NCBI GenBank assembly: GCA_964495935.1
Contig: CAZBXQ010000010.1
Location: 1-64,000, forward strand
Source: JAJYSO01 sp964495935
Lineage (GTDB): Bacteria > Bacteroidota > Bacteroidia > Flavobacteriales > Flavobacteriaceae
Length of the DNA stretch: 64,000 bases
Direction: 5' to 3'
Part shown: one piece after another, positions 45,677 through 54,419 of the stretch
Position numbering within the stretch: the stretch's first letter is position 1
How the letters are laid out: the number at the start of each line of letters is the position of its first letter
The notes under the pieces: model-generated
What the model saw: the letters and a program-made list of their open reading frames with translations, nothing else
Database searches by the model: none
What the model was told of the DNA's origin: nothing
Position numbers and translations under genes: made by a program

Positions 45677-47110
45677 TTATTCTTTCAGCTGATCTAATAC
45701 GTTAAAAATCTTAGGAAGCAGATTTCCCAGTCTTCCATTATAATTATTAATTATAAAAGAAAATGCCAAGGGTTCTCCCTGCACACTCTCCACATAACCA
45801 CTAAATGCAGATACGCCCCGAATGGACCCGCTTTTCATTCGAATGCTATGAATCACGGGAAGATTCTCATAAAATTCGAGATACCAATCCGCATTTCGAG
45901 CCATAACCAATACGTGAGCCAGTGCTTTTGTCGTTATTCTGTTCCCCGGTGAAAGCCCGCTCCCATCCATCAGATGTAAAGCTTCCTCGTCAATCCCTCG
46001 CTTCTTCCAAAAATCGATTAGGTTTTCTAATCCTCCTTCTGTTGTGGCGGGTGTAGTTCCGGATAAATCTATGGTTTTTAAAAAGTGTTCTCCGTATAAA
46101 TTAATACTTTTCTTAAGAAACCAATGGGACAGTTTTGAAAACTCCGGTGATTCATGAATGTGAAGGGTTTTCCCCTCTTGATATCGAAAAGAAACTCCTT
46201 TTTTCTGCAACCGTCGCATAGTCGTAGCCGGTTGCCGAACAAAAATTCCCTTTTGCGTCAATTCTTGTTCCAACTTTTGAGCCGCCATCAAAGCCGGATC
46301 AGGAATCGAGCCGGAGACTTTAAAATCGGGATGATGAGCCGGAGCTGTTCCCCGCACATACGCGGTTTTACCAAAAGGAGCAAGGTAGATATAGACCTGA
46401 TCCCCGCTGTTCTCCGTTTCTGTGGTTAATTCGTTAATAAATTGGAGTCCCTCCACTTCGGGTTCCGTCTTAATAATATGTACGGGATCCCCTACTTTAT
46501 TTCCCGGTTTCATCAACAGATCATATTGATTTTCATGCCAGGTCAATCCCGAGCTTCCGGCACCATAATAGTTACCGATGTCCTCCCACTGCCAGCCATC
46601 CGGTACGCCCTGAGAGTTAAAAATTCCGGCATCTCCAAGCACACAGCCGTGAATATAGCGAATTCCGGCATTTTTTACAGCTTTAACCCAAGCATCAAGC
46701 ACGACTCCCCGCTTTGTTTTCGCATACCGCCAACTTCCCAAGCTGGGATCCCCTCCCCCTTTTATAATAAGGTCACCGAAAAGCGTATCCTTACGAATTT
46801 CTCCGGTGTAGCGGAGTTCTGTTTTATAGCTGTAGTCCTTTCCCAACTTTGAATACGCAGTGGCTGCCGTCAAGACCTTTAGAGTCGAAGCCGGTGCCAG
46901 CCCCAAATCTCCATTCAAGGCATAACGTTCCTCTCCCGTTTCGGCATTGACGACTGTAAGGGAAACAATGGCATGAGAGGTTTGAGAATCCTGTAAGAAA
47001 TGATTCATGGCAATCTTCAAGCCATCGGGGGTAAAATTTTGTGCTACCCCAATTGCCATACAGCACATCCCTCCAAAAGTAATGAGTGCTTCTCGTATTT
47101 TGATTTTCAT
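45677..47110 (-). CDS. dacB: PBP4-type D-Ala-D-Ala carboxypeptidase/endopeptidase
   Basis: This is a 477-aa periplasmic peptidoglycan DD-peptidase of family S13. A signal peptide (about 1-23) precedes the catalytic SxxK in APASTLK (Ser75, Lys78). The SxN motif is SIN in WFLKKSINLYG, and the KTG equivalent is KSG in RMKSGSIRGV. It trims and cleaves cross-linked stem peptides. The promoter region abuts the assembly gap at 47197-47296. Confidence 0.93.
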   Translation of the reverse strand: MKIKIREALITFGGMCCMAIGVAQNFTPDGLKIAMNHFLQDSQTSHAIVSLTVVNAETGEERYALNGDLGLAPASTLKVLTAATAYSKLGKDYSYKTELRYTGEIRKDTLFGDLIIKGGGDPSLGSWRYAKTKRGVVLDAWVKAVKNAGIRYIHGCVLGDAGIFNSQGVPDGWQWEDIGNYYGAGSSGLTWHENQYDLLMKPGNKVGDPVHIIKTEPEVEGLQFINELTTETENSGDQVYIYLAPFGKTAYVRGTAPAHHPDFKVSGSIPDPALMAAQKLEQELTQKGIFVRQPATTMRRLQKKGVSFRYQEGKTLHIHESPEFSKLSHWFLKKSINLYGEHFLKTIDLSGTTPATTEGGLENLIDFWKKRGIDEEALHLMDGSGLSPGNRITTKALAHVLVMARNADWYLEFYENLPVIHSIRMKSGSIRGVSAFSGYVESVQGEPLAFSFIINNYNGRLGNLLPKIFNVLDQLKE

Positions 47111-47141
47111 AGTTATTCAATACAATTTTACAATCCGGAAC

Positions 47142-47351
47142 TGTTATTTTGTGTTTGTATTCGATATTGCTTTCTGCCCCGTTTACTCCAGCAATANNNN
47201 NNNNNNNNNNNNNNNNNNNNNNNNNNNNNNNNNNNNNNNNNNNNNNNNNNNNNNNNNNNNNNNNNNNNNNNNNNNNNNNNNNNNNNNNNNNNNNNNTGTT
47301 ATTTTGTGTTTGTATTCGATATTGCTTTCTGCCCCGTTTACTCCAGCAATA
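47142..47351. other. Assembly gap of 100 N flanked by a perfect 55-bp duplication
   Basis: Bases 47197-47296 are N. The 55 bases before (47142-47196) and after (47297-47351) the gap are identical. The exact length and placement suggest two contigs sharing a 55-bp overlap that were joined with a placeholder gap, so the true sequence may hold one copy and no gap. A real tandem repeat is also possible. Confidence 0.9.
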
Positions 47352-47409
47352 AATAGAACCATCCTTTAAAAAATTCTGTCTCCGATCCTTAAAATAGAAT
47401 TTGGGAAAG

Positions 47410-48624
47410 CTAAAGTTCGATTTGATGGCGTAATAAATCTTCCCACGTCTCCCGTTTCCGAATCAAATGTGCCATCCCCCCCCGGATCAAAACTTCTGCC
47501 GGCCGAAAACGGCTGTTATAATTACTGCTCATCTGAAAAGCATAAGCACCCGCATTGTGAAAACAAAGAATATCTCCTTCTCTTATGGTATTGATTTTCC
47601 GATTGGTGGCAAAGGTATCCGTTTCACAAATATACCCTACCACCGTATAAGGCTCCAGTTTTCCTTTGGGATTAGAAAGATTAGTTATATGATGATAAGC
47701 ATCGTAAAACATCGGGCGAATAAGATGATTTAATCCCGTATTAACGCCAGCAAAGACCTGTGTAGGCGAGGATTTAATCACATTGACCTCGGCCAGCAGA
47801 AAACCTGCTTCACTTACCAAAAACTTCCCGGGTTCCAGTATTAATTTCAATTCCCTTCCGTAATCGGCACAAAATTTTTTAAATAAAGTGGTTACCCGTG
47901 CTCCCAACTGTTCGACATCAGTTTCTTGACCTCCCGGTTTATAGGGTACTTTGAATCCGCTTCCAAAATCGACATACTTCAAATCCGGAAAATGATGAGC
48001 TACTTCCAACAAAACGTGAGCAGAATCCAAAAAAGTATCAATATTCAGGATATCACTTCCGGTATGCATGTGAACTCCTTCCACCGATAAATCCTCATTT
48101 TGTACAACTTCCAATACCGAGTCGAGCTGCTTTACATTAACACCAAACTTACTCTTGCTATGACCCGTTGAAATTTTCAGATTCCCACCTCCCATAATAT
48201 TGGGATTAAACCGAATGCAAACGGGATATGTATTACCAAATTGCCGCCCAAACTTTTTTAAAATACTGAGACTGTCTAAGGTCACATGAGCACCATACCG
48301 AACAGCCTTTTCAATTTCCTCAATCGCAACTCCACTCGGCGTAAAATGGATTTTCGAAGCGTCAAACCCCGCTTTTAAACCGAGCTCTACCTCCTGTATA
48401 GAAACACAATCCAAACCGGAGCCCAGTTTCCGAAAATGCTTGAGAATATTAATATTACTCAACGCCTTACAAGCGTAATTGAGCTCTACTTCAACACTTG
48501 AATAAGCTGCAGAGAGTCGTTGAAACTGCCGTGTCATTACGGCCTCCTCATAAACAAAAAGAGGGAGTTCAAATTTTTCTTTTAAAACTTCCGCAGCGAT
48601 ACCTCCAATTTTATTTTCTTCCAT
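47410..48624 (-). CDS. lysA: Diaminopimelate decarboxylase
   Basis: This is a 404-aa PLP-dependent, alanine-racemase-fold decarboxylase that makes L-lysine from meso-diaminopimelate. The PLP lysine is in NYACKALSN, with HMHTGSDI, the phosphate-binding DFGSGFKVPY, and LEPGKFLVSEAG, and the substrate-side Cys in GYICETDTFA from the partner subunit. It appears monocistronic. Confidence 0.95.
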   Translation of the reverse strand: MEENKIGGIAAEVLKEKFELPLFVYEEAVMTRQFQRLSAAYSSVEVELNYACKALSNINILKHFRKLGSGLDCVSIQEVELGLKAGFDASKIHFTPSGVAIEEIEKAVRYGAHVTLDSLSILKKFGRQFGNTYPVCIRFNPNIMGGGNLKISTGHSKSKFGVNVKQLDSVLEVVQNEDLSVEGVHMHTGSDILNIDTFLDSAHVLLEVAHHFPDLKYVDFGSGFKVPYKPGGQETDVEQLGARVTTLFKKFCADYGRELKLILEPGKFLVSEAGFLLAEVNVIKSSPTQVFAGVNTGLNHLIRPMFYDAYHHITNLSNPKGKLEPYTVVGYICETDTFATNRKINTIREGDILCFHNAGAYAFQMSSNYNSRFRPAEVLIRGGMAHLIRKRETWEDLLRHQIEL

Positions 48625-48766
48625 TTTTGAAATGATTGGGGATTAAAAAAATCAATCTGCAAAATAAGAATTTCTATTGCTACAGGAGATTTCCACACAT
48701 AAAAAATTCATATTTTGGTTTATTATGATAAAGTTTATCTATTTTTAACTACTAAAATTAGTATAT

Positions 48767-49171
48767 ATGACCTCGACAGTGGAATACCTCGGAAAATTAC
48801 GAACAAAAAATACGCACCTTCAAAGTGGAACTGTCTATATCACCGATGCCCCCACCGATAACCATGGAAAAGGTGAGGCTTTTTCTCCTACTGATACAGT
48901 GGCTACGGCCGTGGGTAACTGTATTTTGACAACCCTCGGAATAAAGCTAAAATCGGAGGAAAAGTCGATTGTAGGGGCTACCGCCAAAATTACCAAGACC
49001 ATGGCTGCTACTCCCCGACGAATTTCTCAAATTGATGTCCAACTGTACTTCCCACAAAAATATGACGACAAAACAACAAAAGTCATTGAACGCACCGCAC
49101 TGCACTGCCCGGTTAAAAACAGTCTGCATCCGGATATCAAATTAAACATGGAATTTTATTACGGGGGGTAA
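48767..49171 (+). CDS. OsmC/Ohr-family peroxidase-like protein
   Basis: This is a 134-aa OsmC-fold protein with the paired cysteines of the family in AVGNCILTTLG and TALHCPVKNSLH. Members reduce organic hydroperoxides using these cysteines. The start follows a weak promoter-like region. It stands alone before a repeat-rich spacer. Confidence 0.9.
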   Translation: MTSTVEYLGKLRTKNTHLQSGTVYITDAPTDNHGKGEAFSPTDTVATAVGNCILTTLGIKLKSEEKSIVGATAKITKTMAATPRRISQIDVQLYFPQKYDDKTTKVIERTALHCPVKNSLHPDIKLNMEFYYGG

Positions 49172-49814
49172 AAAATCCTGATAACTTGTCAAAAAATATT
49201 ACCCAATTACAATTATAGTATTGTTAGGATTGGCAATACCTCAAGGATGTCCATCTCGAACGCAGTGAGAGATCTTAATCCATGAACAGGTAAAAGACTT
49301 CTCCTTCGTCGATGACATTCTTTAACAAACTTTGATGTTTCCTGTCATCCAGAGCGCAGCGAAGGATCTTTTTTTCTCTTCTGAAACTACAAATGTAAGA
49401 TTCCTCACGGTGTGTCGGAATGCAGGATAACACCTTCCCAACCAATTAATCCGTTGGTGGTTGTTTAAACATTTAAATCTCTCTATGGACTTTATAAACT
49501 CTATATGTATAGGCTGAATACCGATTCTATAAATCCTTTGGAGTCCGCGAATAGAATCGTGGGCAATTTTCTACATGCCGGAATTACACTAAGATTTATT
49601 TACAAGGAATCCTATCTCACGACACAGTATTGGTGCTTTTTAAGCTCCATCGAATCCCGGTTAAAATCTACCGATTCCTCGCGAATTTCACAGATATACA
49701 GACCTGAGGTGCTTACCAAAAAGCTCGAGTACCCTTTAAGAACACAACAAATAAATTATAGAATTGGGAAAGCCAAGTAAAATATCCAATGCAAAAATTC
49801 AGATATCCAAAATT
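49172..49814. other. Repeat-bearing intergenic region with a doubtful 91-codon frame
   Basis: This is a 643-bp spacer. It holds the palindromic repeat cluster at 49248-49422 and, beyond it, a plus-strand open frame 49505-49780 (91 codons, from MYRLNTDSINPLESANRIVG). The frame has no recognisable domain, no promoter box and no hydrophobic or repeat structure, so I do not call it a gene. No terminator is evident. Confidence 0.45.
49248..49422. repeat. REP-like cluster of alternating GCAG palindromic units
   Basis: Four units alternate in direction. Forward units TCTCGAACGCAGTGAGAGATC (49253-49273, cited in part as GAACGCAGTGAGAG) and CATCCAGAGCGCAGCGAAGG alternate with inverted units CTTCTCCTTCGTCGATGACA (49298-49317) and GATTCCTCACGGTGTGTCGG. 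Words of this kind (a GCAG core, then a GA-rich arm and ATCTT) are dispersed in many Bacteroidota genomes. Confidence 0.7.
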
Positions 49815-50381
49815 TTATTCCTCTTCGCGTTGTGGCTTACTTTCGGGGAAGCTTTTTGATTCCCGATCAAAATATTCTTCGGATTTTCCTTTGGGAATAC
49901 TCAAGTTCTCCCACTGATCCCCCTTCAATGTTTTCCCGATAAGAACAATCTGTCCGATATGATACATACAATGTGCCAGTTGTAAATGAATCGCTTCATA
50001 AACCGAATAAGAAACATCCCGGATATATACCGTTTTTTCCAAATCTTCAGGTTGTAATCGGTCTAATGCTTTATAAAAAAATCCCCAGCCTTCCCGCCAT
50101 TTCTTTAATAACTCTTCTCTGTTTTGTATATGCCCCTCAAATTCAGCATCTCGCTGACGCCATTCTTTCTCCCCGTCTGTCGTCATAAAATCGGTCCAGC
50201 GCGAACGCATATTTCCTCGAAGATGCTGCACGAGAATCCCGATACTGTTCCCGTTTTGGTCAAGCGGCTTAAAAAGCTCTTCCTCCGAAAGTTGTGAAAA
50301 AGTTTTTTCTGCCAAAACCCGATATTTTTCAATCGGTTTCAGCAAGCTTTTAAAATAGGGATTCGTCATCTGAGAATTCAT
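49815..50381 (-). CDS. DUF1572 (DinB-like) protein
   Basis: This is a 188-aa cytosolic four-helix-bundle protein of the DinB/YfiT superfamily, DUF1572 branch, with potential metal ligands in VQHLRGNM (first His) and QLAHCMYHIGQIVLIGK (two His). Relatives include thiol S-transferases, but DUF1572 is uncharacterised. An alternative ATG four codons in (50369) is possible. Confidence 0.82.
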   Translation of the reverse strand: MNSQMTNPYFKSLLKPIEKYRVLAEKTFSQLSEEELFKPLDQNGNSIGILVQHLRGNMRSRWTDFMTTDGEKEWRQRDAEFEGHIQNREELLKKWREGWGFFYKALDRLQPEDLEKTVYIRDVSYSVYEAIHLQLAHCMYHIGQIVLIGKTLKGDQWENLSIPKGKSEEYFDRESKSFPESKPQREEE

Positions 50382-50502
50382 GAAAAAACAAAGTTTTAAT
50401 TCCTTACAAGTTAGATAAACAAGTTCTTATTATGGGTTTGAACCGGTTTATTTCAGATGTTTTTAACGCGCATCACTCCCGGAGAATACGAAATCGAATG
50501 TT

Positions 50503-50510
50503 TATTTTTG
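50503..50510 (+). promoter_or_regulatory. -7 box TATTTTTG of the HAD-NUDIX gene
   Basis: An exact TAnnTTTG box lies 34 bp before the ATG at 50545. Confidence 0.65.
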
Positions 50511-50544
50511 TCCATCATTCACCCTTTATCACGAAAAAAGAAGC

Positions 50545-51600
50545 ATGATCCAAACAATTCTATTTGACGTCGAAAGTATCCTAACATTCCATCAACCAGC
50601 TATAAAGGAGGTTTTACAAGAGCTTCACAAAAAAGGATTCGGGTTGGGCCTTATCACTTCTCAAAAACCGGAAAAACATGAAACCGAGAATACCCTCGAT
50701 CCTTTTCTGACCTATTTTGATGCTATTTTACCGGAAAAACCCGACCAGTCGCCTCACTCGTTAAAACAGGTCTTATTGGATTATAGGAAGAAAAGTAACT
50801 CTCCAAAAGAGGAAGTCCTCTATATATCCACTTCCACTGCCCATTCTACGCTCATCGAAGAGTTCGACATACACTTTGGCCTGGCCTTGTGGAATTCCAC
50901 CTCTCCAAAAAACACAAAAGCGGATTTTTATTTCAGCCATCCCCGAGAGATTCTCTACACCCTTTTGGTTCCGATCACAAACAAGAGAGAGCGAAATTGG
51001 GTTAAACTGGCGATGGAGCTTCAATTTTTAGCGCAGGGCGGACTGACCTATTCCAACGATGTTTTTGATATCGAACGCTTTGAACGGATTCGGGAAATCA
51101 GCGGAGAAATGATTAGCATGGGATCCGGTTATTCCAAGGAATTTGTAGAAAACATCTTTTGCAATGAAACCGGTTTTCAAACCCCTAAAATGGATTCTCG
51201 CGCTGCCATTTTTAACAACGATAAAATCCTGTTGGTTCAGGAAAACAACGGTACCTGGTCCCTTCCCGGCGGCTGGGTAGATGTTGACGAGTCCATTAAA
51301 TCCAATACGGTTAAAGAAGTGCAGAAAGAAGCCGGCCTCAATGTCGTAGCTACGCGACTGATTGCCCTACAGGACCGGAATCTGCACAATCCACCGATGT
51401 ATGCCCATGGCGTTATCAAGGCTTTTATGCTGTGTGAAGTTATTAAAGGGTCCTTTTCTAAAAATATAGAAACGCTAAAGAGCCACTATTTTTCCCTTGA
51501 CAACCTTCCCAAATTAGCCCAAGAAAAGGTCACTTCGGCTCAAATCGAGATGTACTTTAAAGCCCATAAGGACAAGCGTTGGATTTCCTTAGTGGATTAA
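50545..51600 (+). CDS. Degenerate HAD domain fused to a NUDIX hydrolase
   Basis: This is a 351-aa protein with two modules. Residues about 1-140 read as a HAD phosphatase fold, but motif I, normally DxDGT, is FDVESIL, losing the second Asp and the Gly-Thr. Residues about 145-205 match the NUDIX-associated N-terminal helical region (ELQFLAQGGLTYSNDVFDIERFERI), and 215-345 the NUDIX domain. The NUDIX box at 243-265 is GWVDVDES...KEVQKEAGL, with K257 for the usual Arg and K261 for one of the metal-binding Glu. Nucleotide-sugar or ADP-ribose hydrolysis is the family expectation; activity here is uncertain. Confidence 0.75.
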   Translation: MIQTILFDVESILTFHQPAIKEVLQELHKKGFGLGLITSQKPEKHETENTLDPFLTYFDAILPEKPDQSPHSLKQVLLDYRKKSNSPKEEVLYISTSTAHSTLIEEFDIHFGLALWNSTSPKNTKADFYFSHPREILYTLLVPITNKRERNWVKLAMELQFLAQGGLTYSNDVFDIERFERIREISGEMISMGSGYSKEFVENIFCNETGFQTPKMDSRAAIFNNDKILLVQENNGTWSLPGGWVDVDESIKSNTVKEVQKEAGLNVVATRLIALQDRNLHNPPMYAHGVIKAFMLCEVIKGSFSKNIETLKSHYFSLDNLPKLAQEKVTSAQIEMYFKAHKDKRWISLVD

Positions 51601-51773
51601 AGTCCGACATTCCATGCTTTAAAAATATTTGCTAAACTATGGGGGTTTTTAAATTGCTCATTAGTAACGCTCTTTTTTATGGAACGCAGATAACACCGAT
51701 CCTACTGATTATCGCCGATATCTTTAATCTGTGCCCGCCTGCCATATCTGTGTCATCAACGTTCTGAGCTTCA

Positions 51774-54065
51774 TTATCGATTTTCCTTTGAAAAAGAAAA
51801 CGGTGTGGCACTATCCTCTATACCTCGGCTTTTGTTGGATTCTGAAGTCATTTCAAAATAAATCTCCCCGCCATCCATAATATCAAAATGGTCAATATAA
51901 TTTTTATTGTACTCCTTACCATGTAATTTCATTTTATTGACATATCGATTCTCTGCACTATTATCGGGAGCTTCGATCACAAAAGTATTTCCATTATTCA
52001 AATGGAGTTGGATTTGCTTAAACAAGGGTGCTCCCAAGGCATACTGCGTACTGGCCGGATTGACCGGGTAAAAGCCCATTGCCGAGAATACATACCAGGC
52101 CGAGGTCTGTCCATTATCCTCATCACCAATATATCCATCGGGCGTTGCCGCATACATCCGATTCATGGTTTCCCGAGCCCAATATTGGGTTTTCCAGGGC
52201 TGCCCGGCATAGTCATACAGATAGATCATATGTTGAATGGGTTGATTTCCATGTGCATATTGTCCCATCCCGGCAATTTGCATTTCTCGGATTTCATGGA
52301 TTACCTGTCCGTAATAACTATCATCAAATTTCGGCGGCATGACAAACACCGAATCCAACATCCGGGTGAAAGTTTCTTTTCCGCCCATCAAATCGATCAG
52401 TCCCTGAACATCGTGAAAAACCGACCAGGTATAGTGCCAGCTGTTCCCCTCGGTAAAGGCGTCCCCCCATTTTAAAGGGTTGAAAGGCTTCTGGAAACTA
52501 CCATCCTTGTTTTTTCCTCGCATCAGATTATGGGAAGGGTCAAATAGTTTTTTGTAATTCTGACTCCGTTTCGCATAAATACCAATTTCCGATTCCGGTT
52601 TTTCCAGTGCCTTTCCCAGCGCATAAATCGCATAATCGTCATACGCATATTCGAGGGAACGAGCCGCATTTTCATTAATCCCAACGTCATAGGGTACATA
52701 GCCCAATTCATTGTAATAATCGGCTCCTTTTCGGGCCACGGCAGCCATGGGGCCTTCTTCATTGGCTCCCTTTTTAAGGGCTTCAAACAAGGTTTCGATA
52801 TCATATCCCCGTAGGCCTTTAATATAAGCTCCCGCTACAACCGAAGCCGAGTTATTGCCCACCATCACATCCCGAAAACCGGGAGAAGACCATTCCGGTA
52901 AATACCCACCTTCCTTATAGACATTAACCAGTCCTTTTTGCATTTCTACATTAATATCGGGATACATTAGCGTCAAAAAGGGATATAAAGCCCGAAAAGT
53001 ATCCCAGAAGCCGGTACCGGCAAATAAATAGCCGGGAAGGATTTCACCGGTATAAGGGCTGTAATGGAAAATCTCTCCATTAGCATTTTTCTCGTACATT
53101 TTTAATGGAAAAAACAACATTCGATAAAGACTCGAGTAGAATGTTCGCATTTCATCAATACTACCGCCTTCAACCTCAACTTTCCCCAACTCTTTATTCC
53201 ACTGATCCCGGGCTTTCTTTTTCGTTTCATCAAAAGTATCCTCCCCGATTTCCTGTTTTAAATTCAATTCGGCCTGCTCAAAACTAATAAAGGAGGAAGC
53301 CGTCTTTACATGTATCTGATCTCCTCGTTGCGTTTTAAAACGAACTACCGCTCCCACATGATCAGCTTTATATTCCAAAGTATCACCGGAAACCAGTTTT
53401 TCATTACTCCAAACCTGTGCCGACTCAAAAGGGCGGTCAAAATAGAGTACAAAGTAACTTTTAAAATTATCGGTCACCCCTCCATGATTCTTAGTCGAAT
53501 ACCCCATTATTTTTTGTTCCTCCGGGATCACTTTAATATAAGACCCGTCATTATAAGCATCGACCACCACCGATGAAGAATCGGATTCGGGAAAGGTAAA
53601 ACAAAATTGAGCCGCCCGTGTTGTTGCAGTCATATCTGCCCAGACATCGTGGTCTCCCAAATAAACTTTATAATGATAAGGAGTTGACTCCTCCGTTCGG
53701 TGAGAAAACCAGCTTTCCCGTTCTTTCTGTCCCACTCCTCCATCACCGGTTATAGGCATCACCGAAAACACACCGTGATCATTCATCCAGGGAGAAGGCT
53801 GATGGGTCTGTTTAAAGCCGCGAATTCGTTTATCGGTATATTTATATTGCCATCCATCTCCATTTTTTCCGGTTTGCGGAGTCCATAGATTCATACCCCA
53901 GGGAACCCCGACAGCGGGATACGTATTACCAGTTGACAATTCATAATCTGACATCGTTCCCATTAGGGGATTGACAAAATCGACAGGATCCTCAACGGTA
54001 TTGATAGTTTGTGCGTCAAGAAACGCACTTACCAAAAATAATAAGATAAAAGAAGCTGGTTTCAT
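51774..54065 (-). CDS. GH92 alpha-mannosidase, secreted
   Basis: This is a 763-aa secreted glycoside hydrolase of family GH92 (exo-acting alpha-mannosidases, often alpha-1,2, Ca-dependent). The start at 54065 gives the signal peptide MKPASFILLFLVSAFLDAQ; an upstream frame from 54134 lacks a signal. It has VDFVNPLMGTMSDYELSTGNTYPAVG at the N-terminal beta-sandwich, the catalytic-domain segment AGTGFWDTFRALYPF and YIGDEDNGQTSAWYVFSAMGFYP (cited in part). No sugar-uptake SusCD genes lie nearby. It is 28 bp downstream of a small membrane protein gene. Confidence 0.94.
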   Translation of the reverse strand: MKPASFILLFLVSAFLDAQTINTVEDPVDFVNPLMGTMSDYELSTGNTYPAVGVPWGMNLWTPQTGKNGDGWQYKYTDKRIRGFKQTHQPSPWMNDHGVFSVMPITGDGGVGQKERESWFSHRTEESTPYHYKVYLGDHDVWADMTATTRAAQFCFTFPESDSSSVVVDAYNDGSYIKVIPEEQKIMGYSTKNHGGVTDNFKSYFVLYFDRPFESAQVWSNEKLVSGDTLEYKADHVGAVVRFKTQRGDQIHVKTASSFISFEQAELNLKQEIGEDTFDETKKKARDQWNKELGKVEVEGGSIDEMRTFYSSLYRMLFFPLKMYEKNANGEIFHYSPYTGEILPGYLFAGTGFWDTFRALYPFLTLMYPDINVEMQKGLVNVYKEGGYLPEWSSPGFRDVMVGNNSASVVAGAYIKGLRGYDIETLFEALKKGANEEGPMAAVARKGADYYNELGYVPYDVGINENAARSLEYAYDDYAIYALGKALEKPESEIGIYAKRSQNYKKLFDPSHNLMRGKNKDGSFQKPFNPLKWGDAFTEGNSWHYTWSVFHDVQGLIDLMGGKETFTRMLDSVFVMPPKFDDSYYGQVIHEIREMQIAGMGQYAHGNQPIQHMIYLYDYAGQPWKTQYWARETMNRMYAATPDGYIGDEDNGQTSAWYVFSAMGFYPVNPASTQYALGAPLFKQIQLHLNNGNTFVIEAPDNSAENRYVNKMKLHGKEYNKNYIDHFDIMDGGEIYFEMTSESNKSRGIEDSATPFSFSKENR

Positions 54066-54093
54066 AAACAGAAATCGTAAAAAGAAGCAAATA

Positions 54094-54411
54094 TTATATC
54101 GCGTCTTGTAAATATTGAAGCAATCCGGTTTCATAATAGCGCAGGGCAGAAATCATAAGTATCCCTATAATAATATAGAACCACGAGAAATTGTGATGTC
54201 GCTGCTGGTAGAATCCCCAGATGGCAAATCCTACAAAAGGTATCGCAATCAGCAGGTTTGGCCCTACCACAGCACCCTGAACAACAGCAATAACTTTCAT
54301 CATTACAAAAAACACACAATAGAAATAAATAATCATTCCCAGGGTCTGCCGGGTGCGCTCTTTTGAAAAGGGTTTGGGTCGGTTTTGAAACTCCCCGTTA
54401 GTATTTGTCAT
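54094..54411 (-). CDS. Small three-helix membrane protein
   Basis: This 105-aa protein has three predicted transmembrane segments (about 22-44, 50-66 and 78-95; LGMIIYFYCVFFVMMKVIAVV, VGPNLLIAIPFVGFAIWGFY, FSWFYIIIGILMISAL, the first cited in part). It is unrecognised. It lies 8 bp downstream of ftsY on the same strand and is likely co-transcribed. Confidence 0.6.
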   Translation of the reverse strand: MTNTNGEFQNRPKPFSKERTRQTLGMIIYFYCVFFVMMKVIAVVQGAVVGPNLLIAIPFVGFAIWGFYQQRHHNFSWFYIIIGILMISALRYYETGLLQYLQDAI

Positions 54412-54419
54412 ATTATAGT

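Noticed and set aside
47197..47296. Missing gene in the N gap
   Set aside because: The gap borders carry the same 55 bp and the space between dacB and lysA is otherwise a normal spacer, so a lost gene is not needed.
49505..49780. Open frame of 91 codons after the palindromic repeats
   Set aside because: No domain, signal or promoter box, and its composition fits an AT-rich spacer. It lies between repeat debris and the dinB-like gene end.
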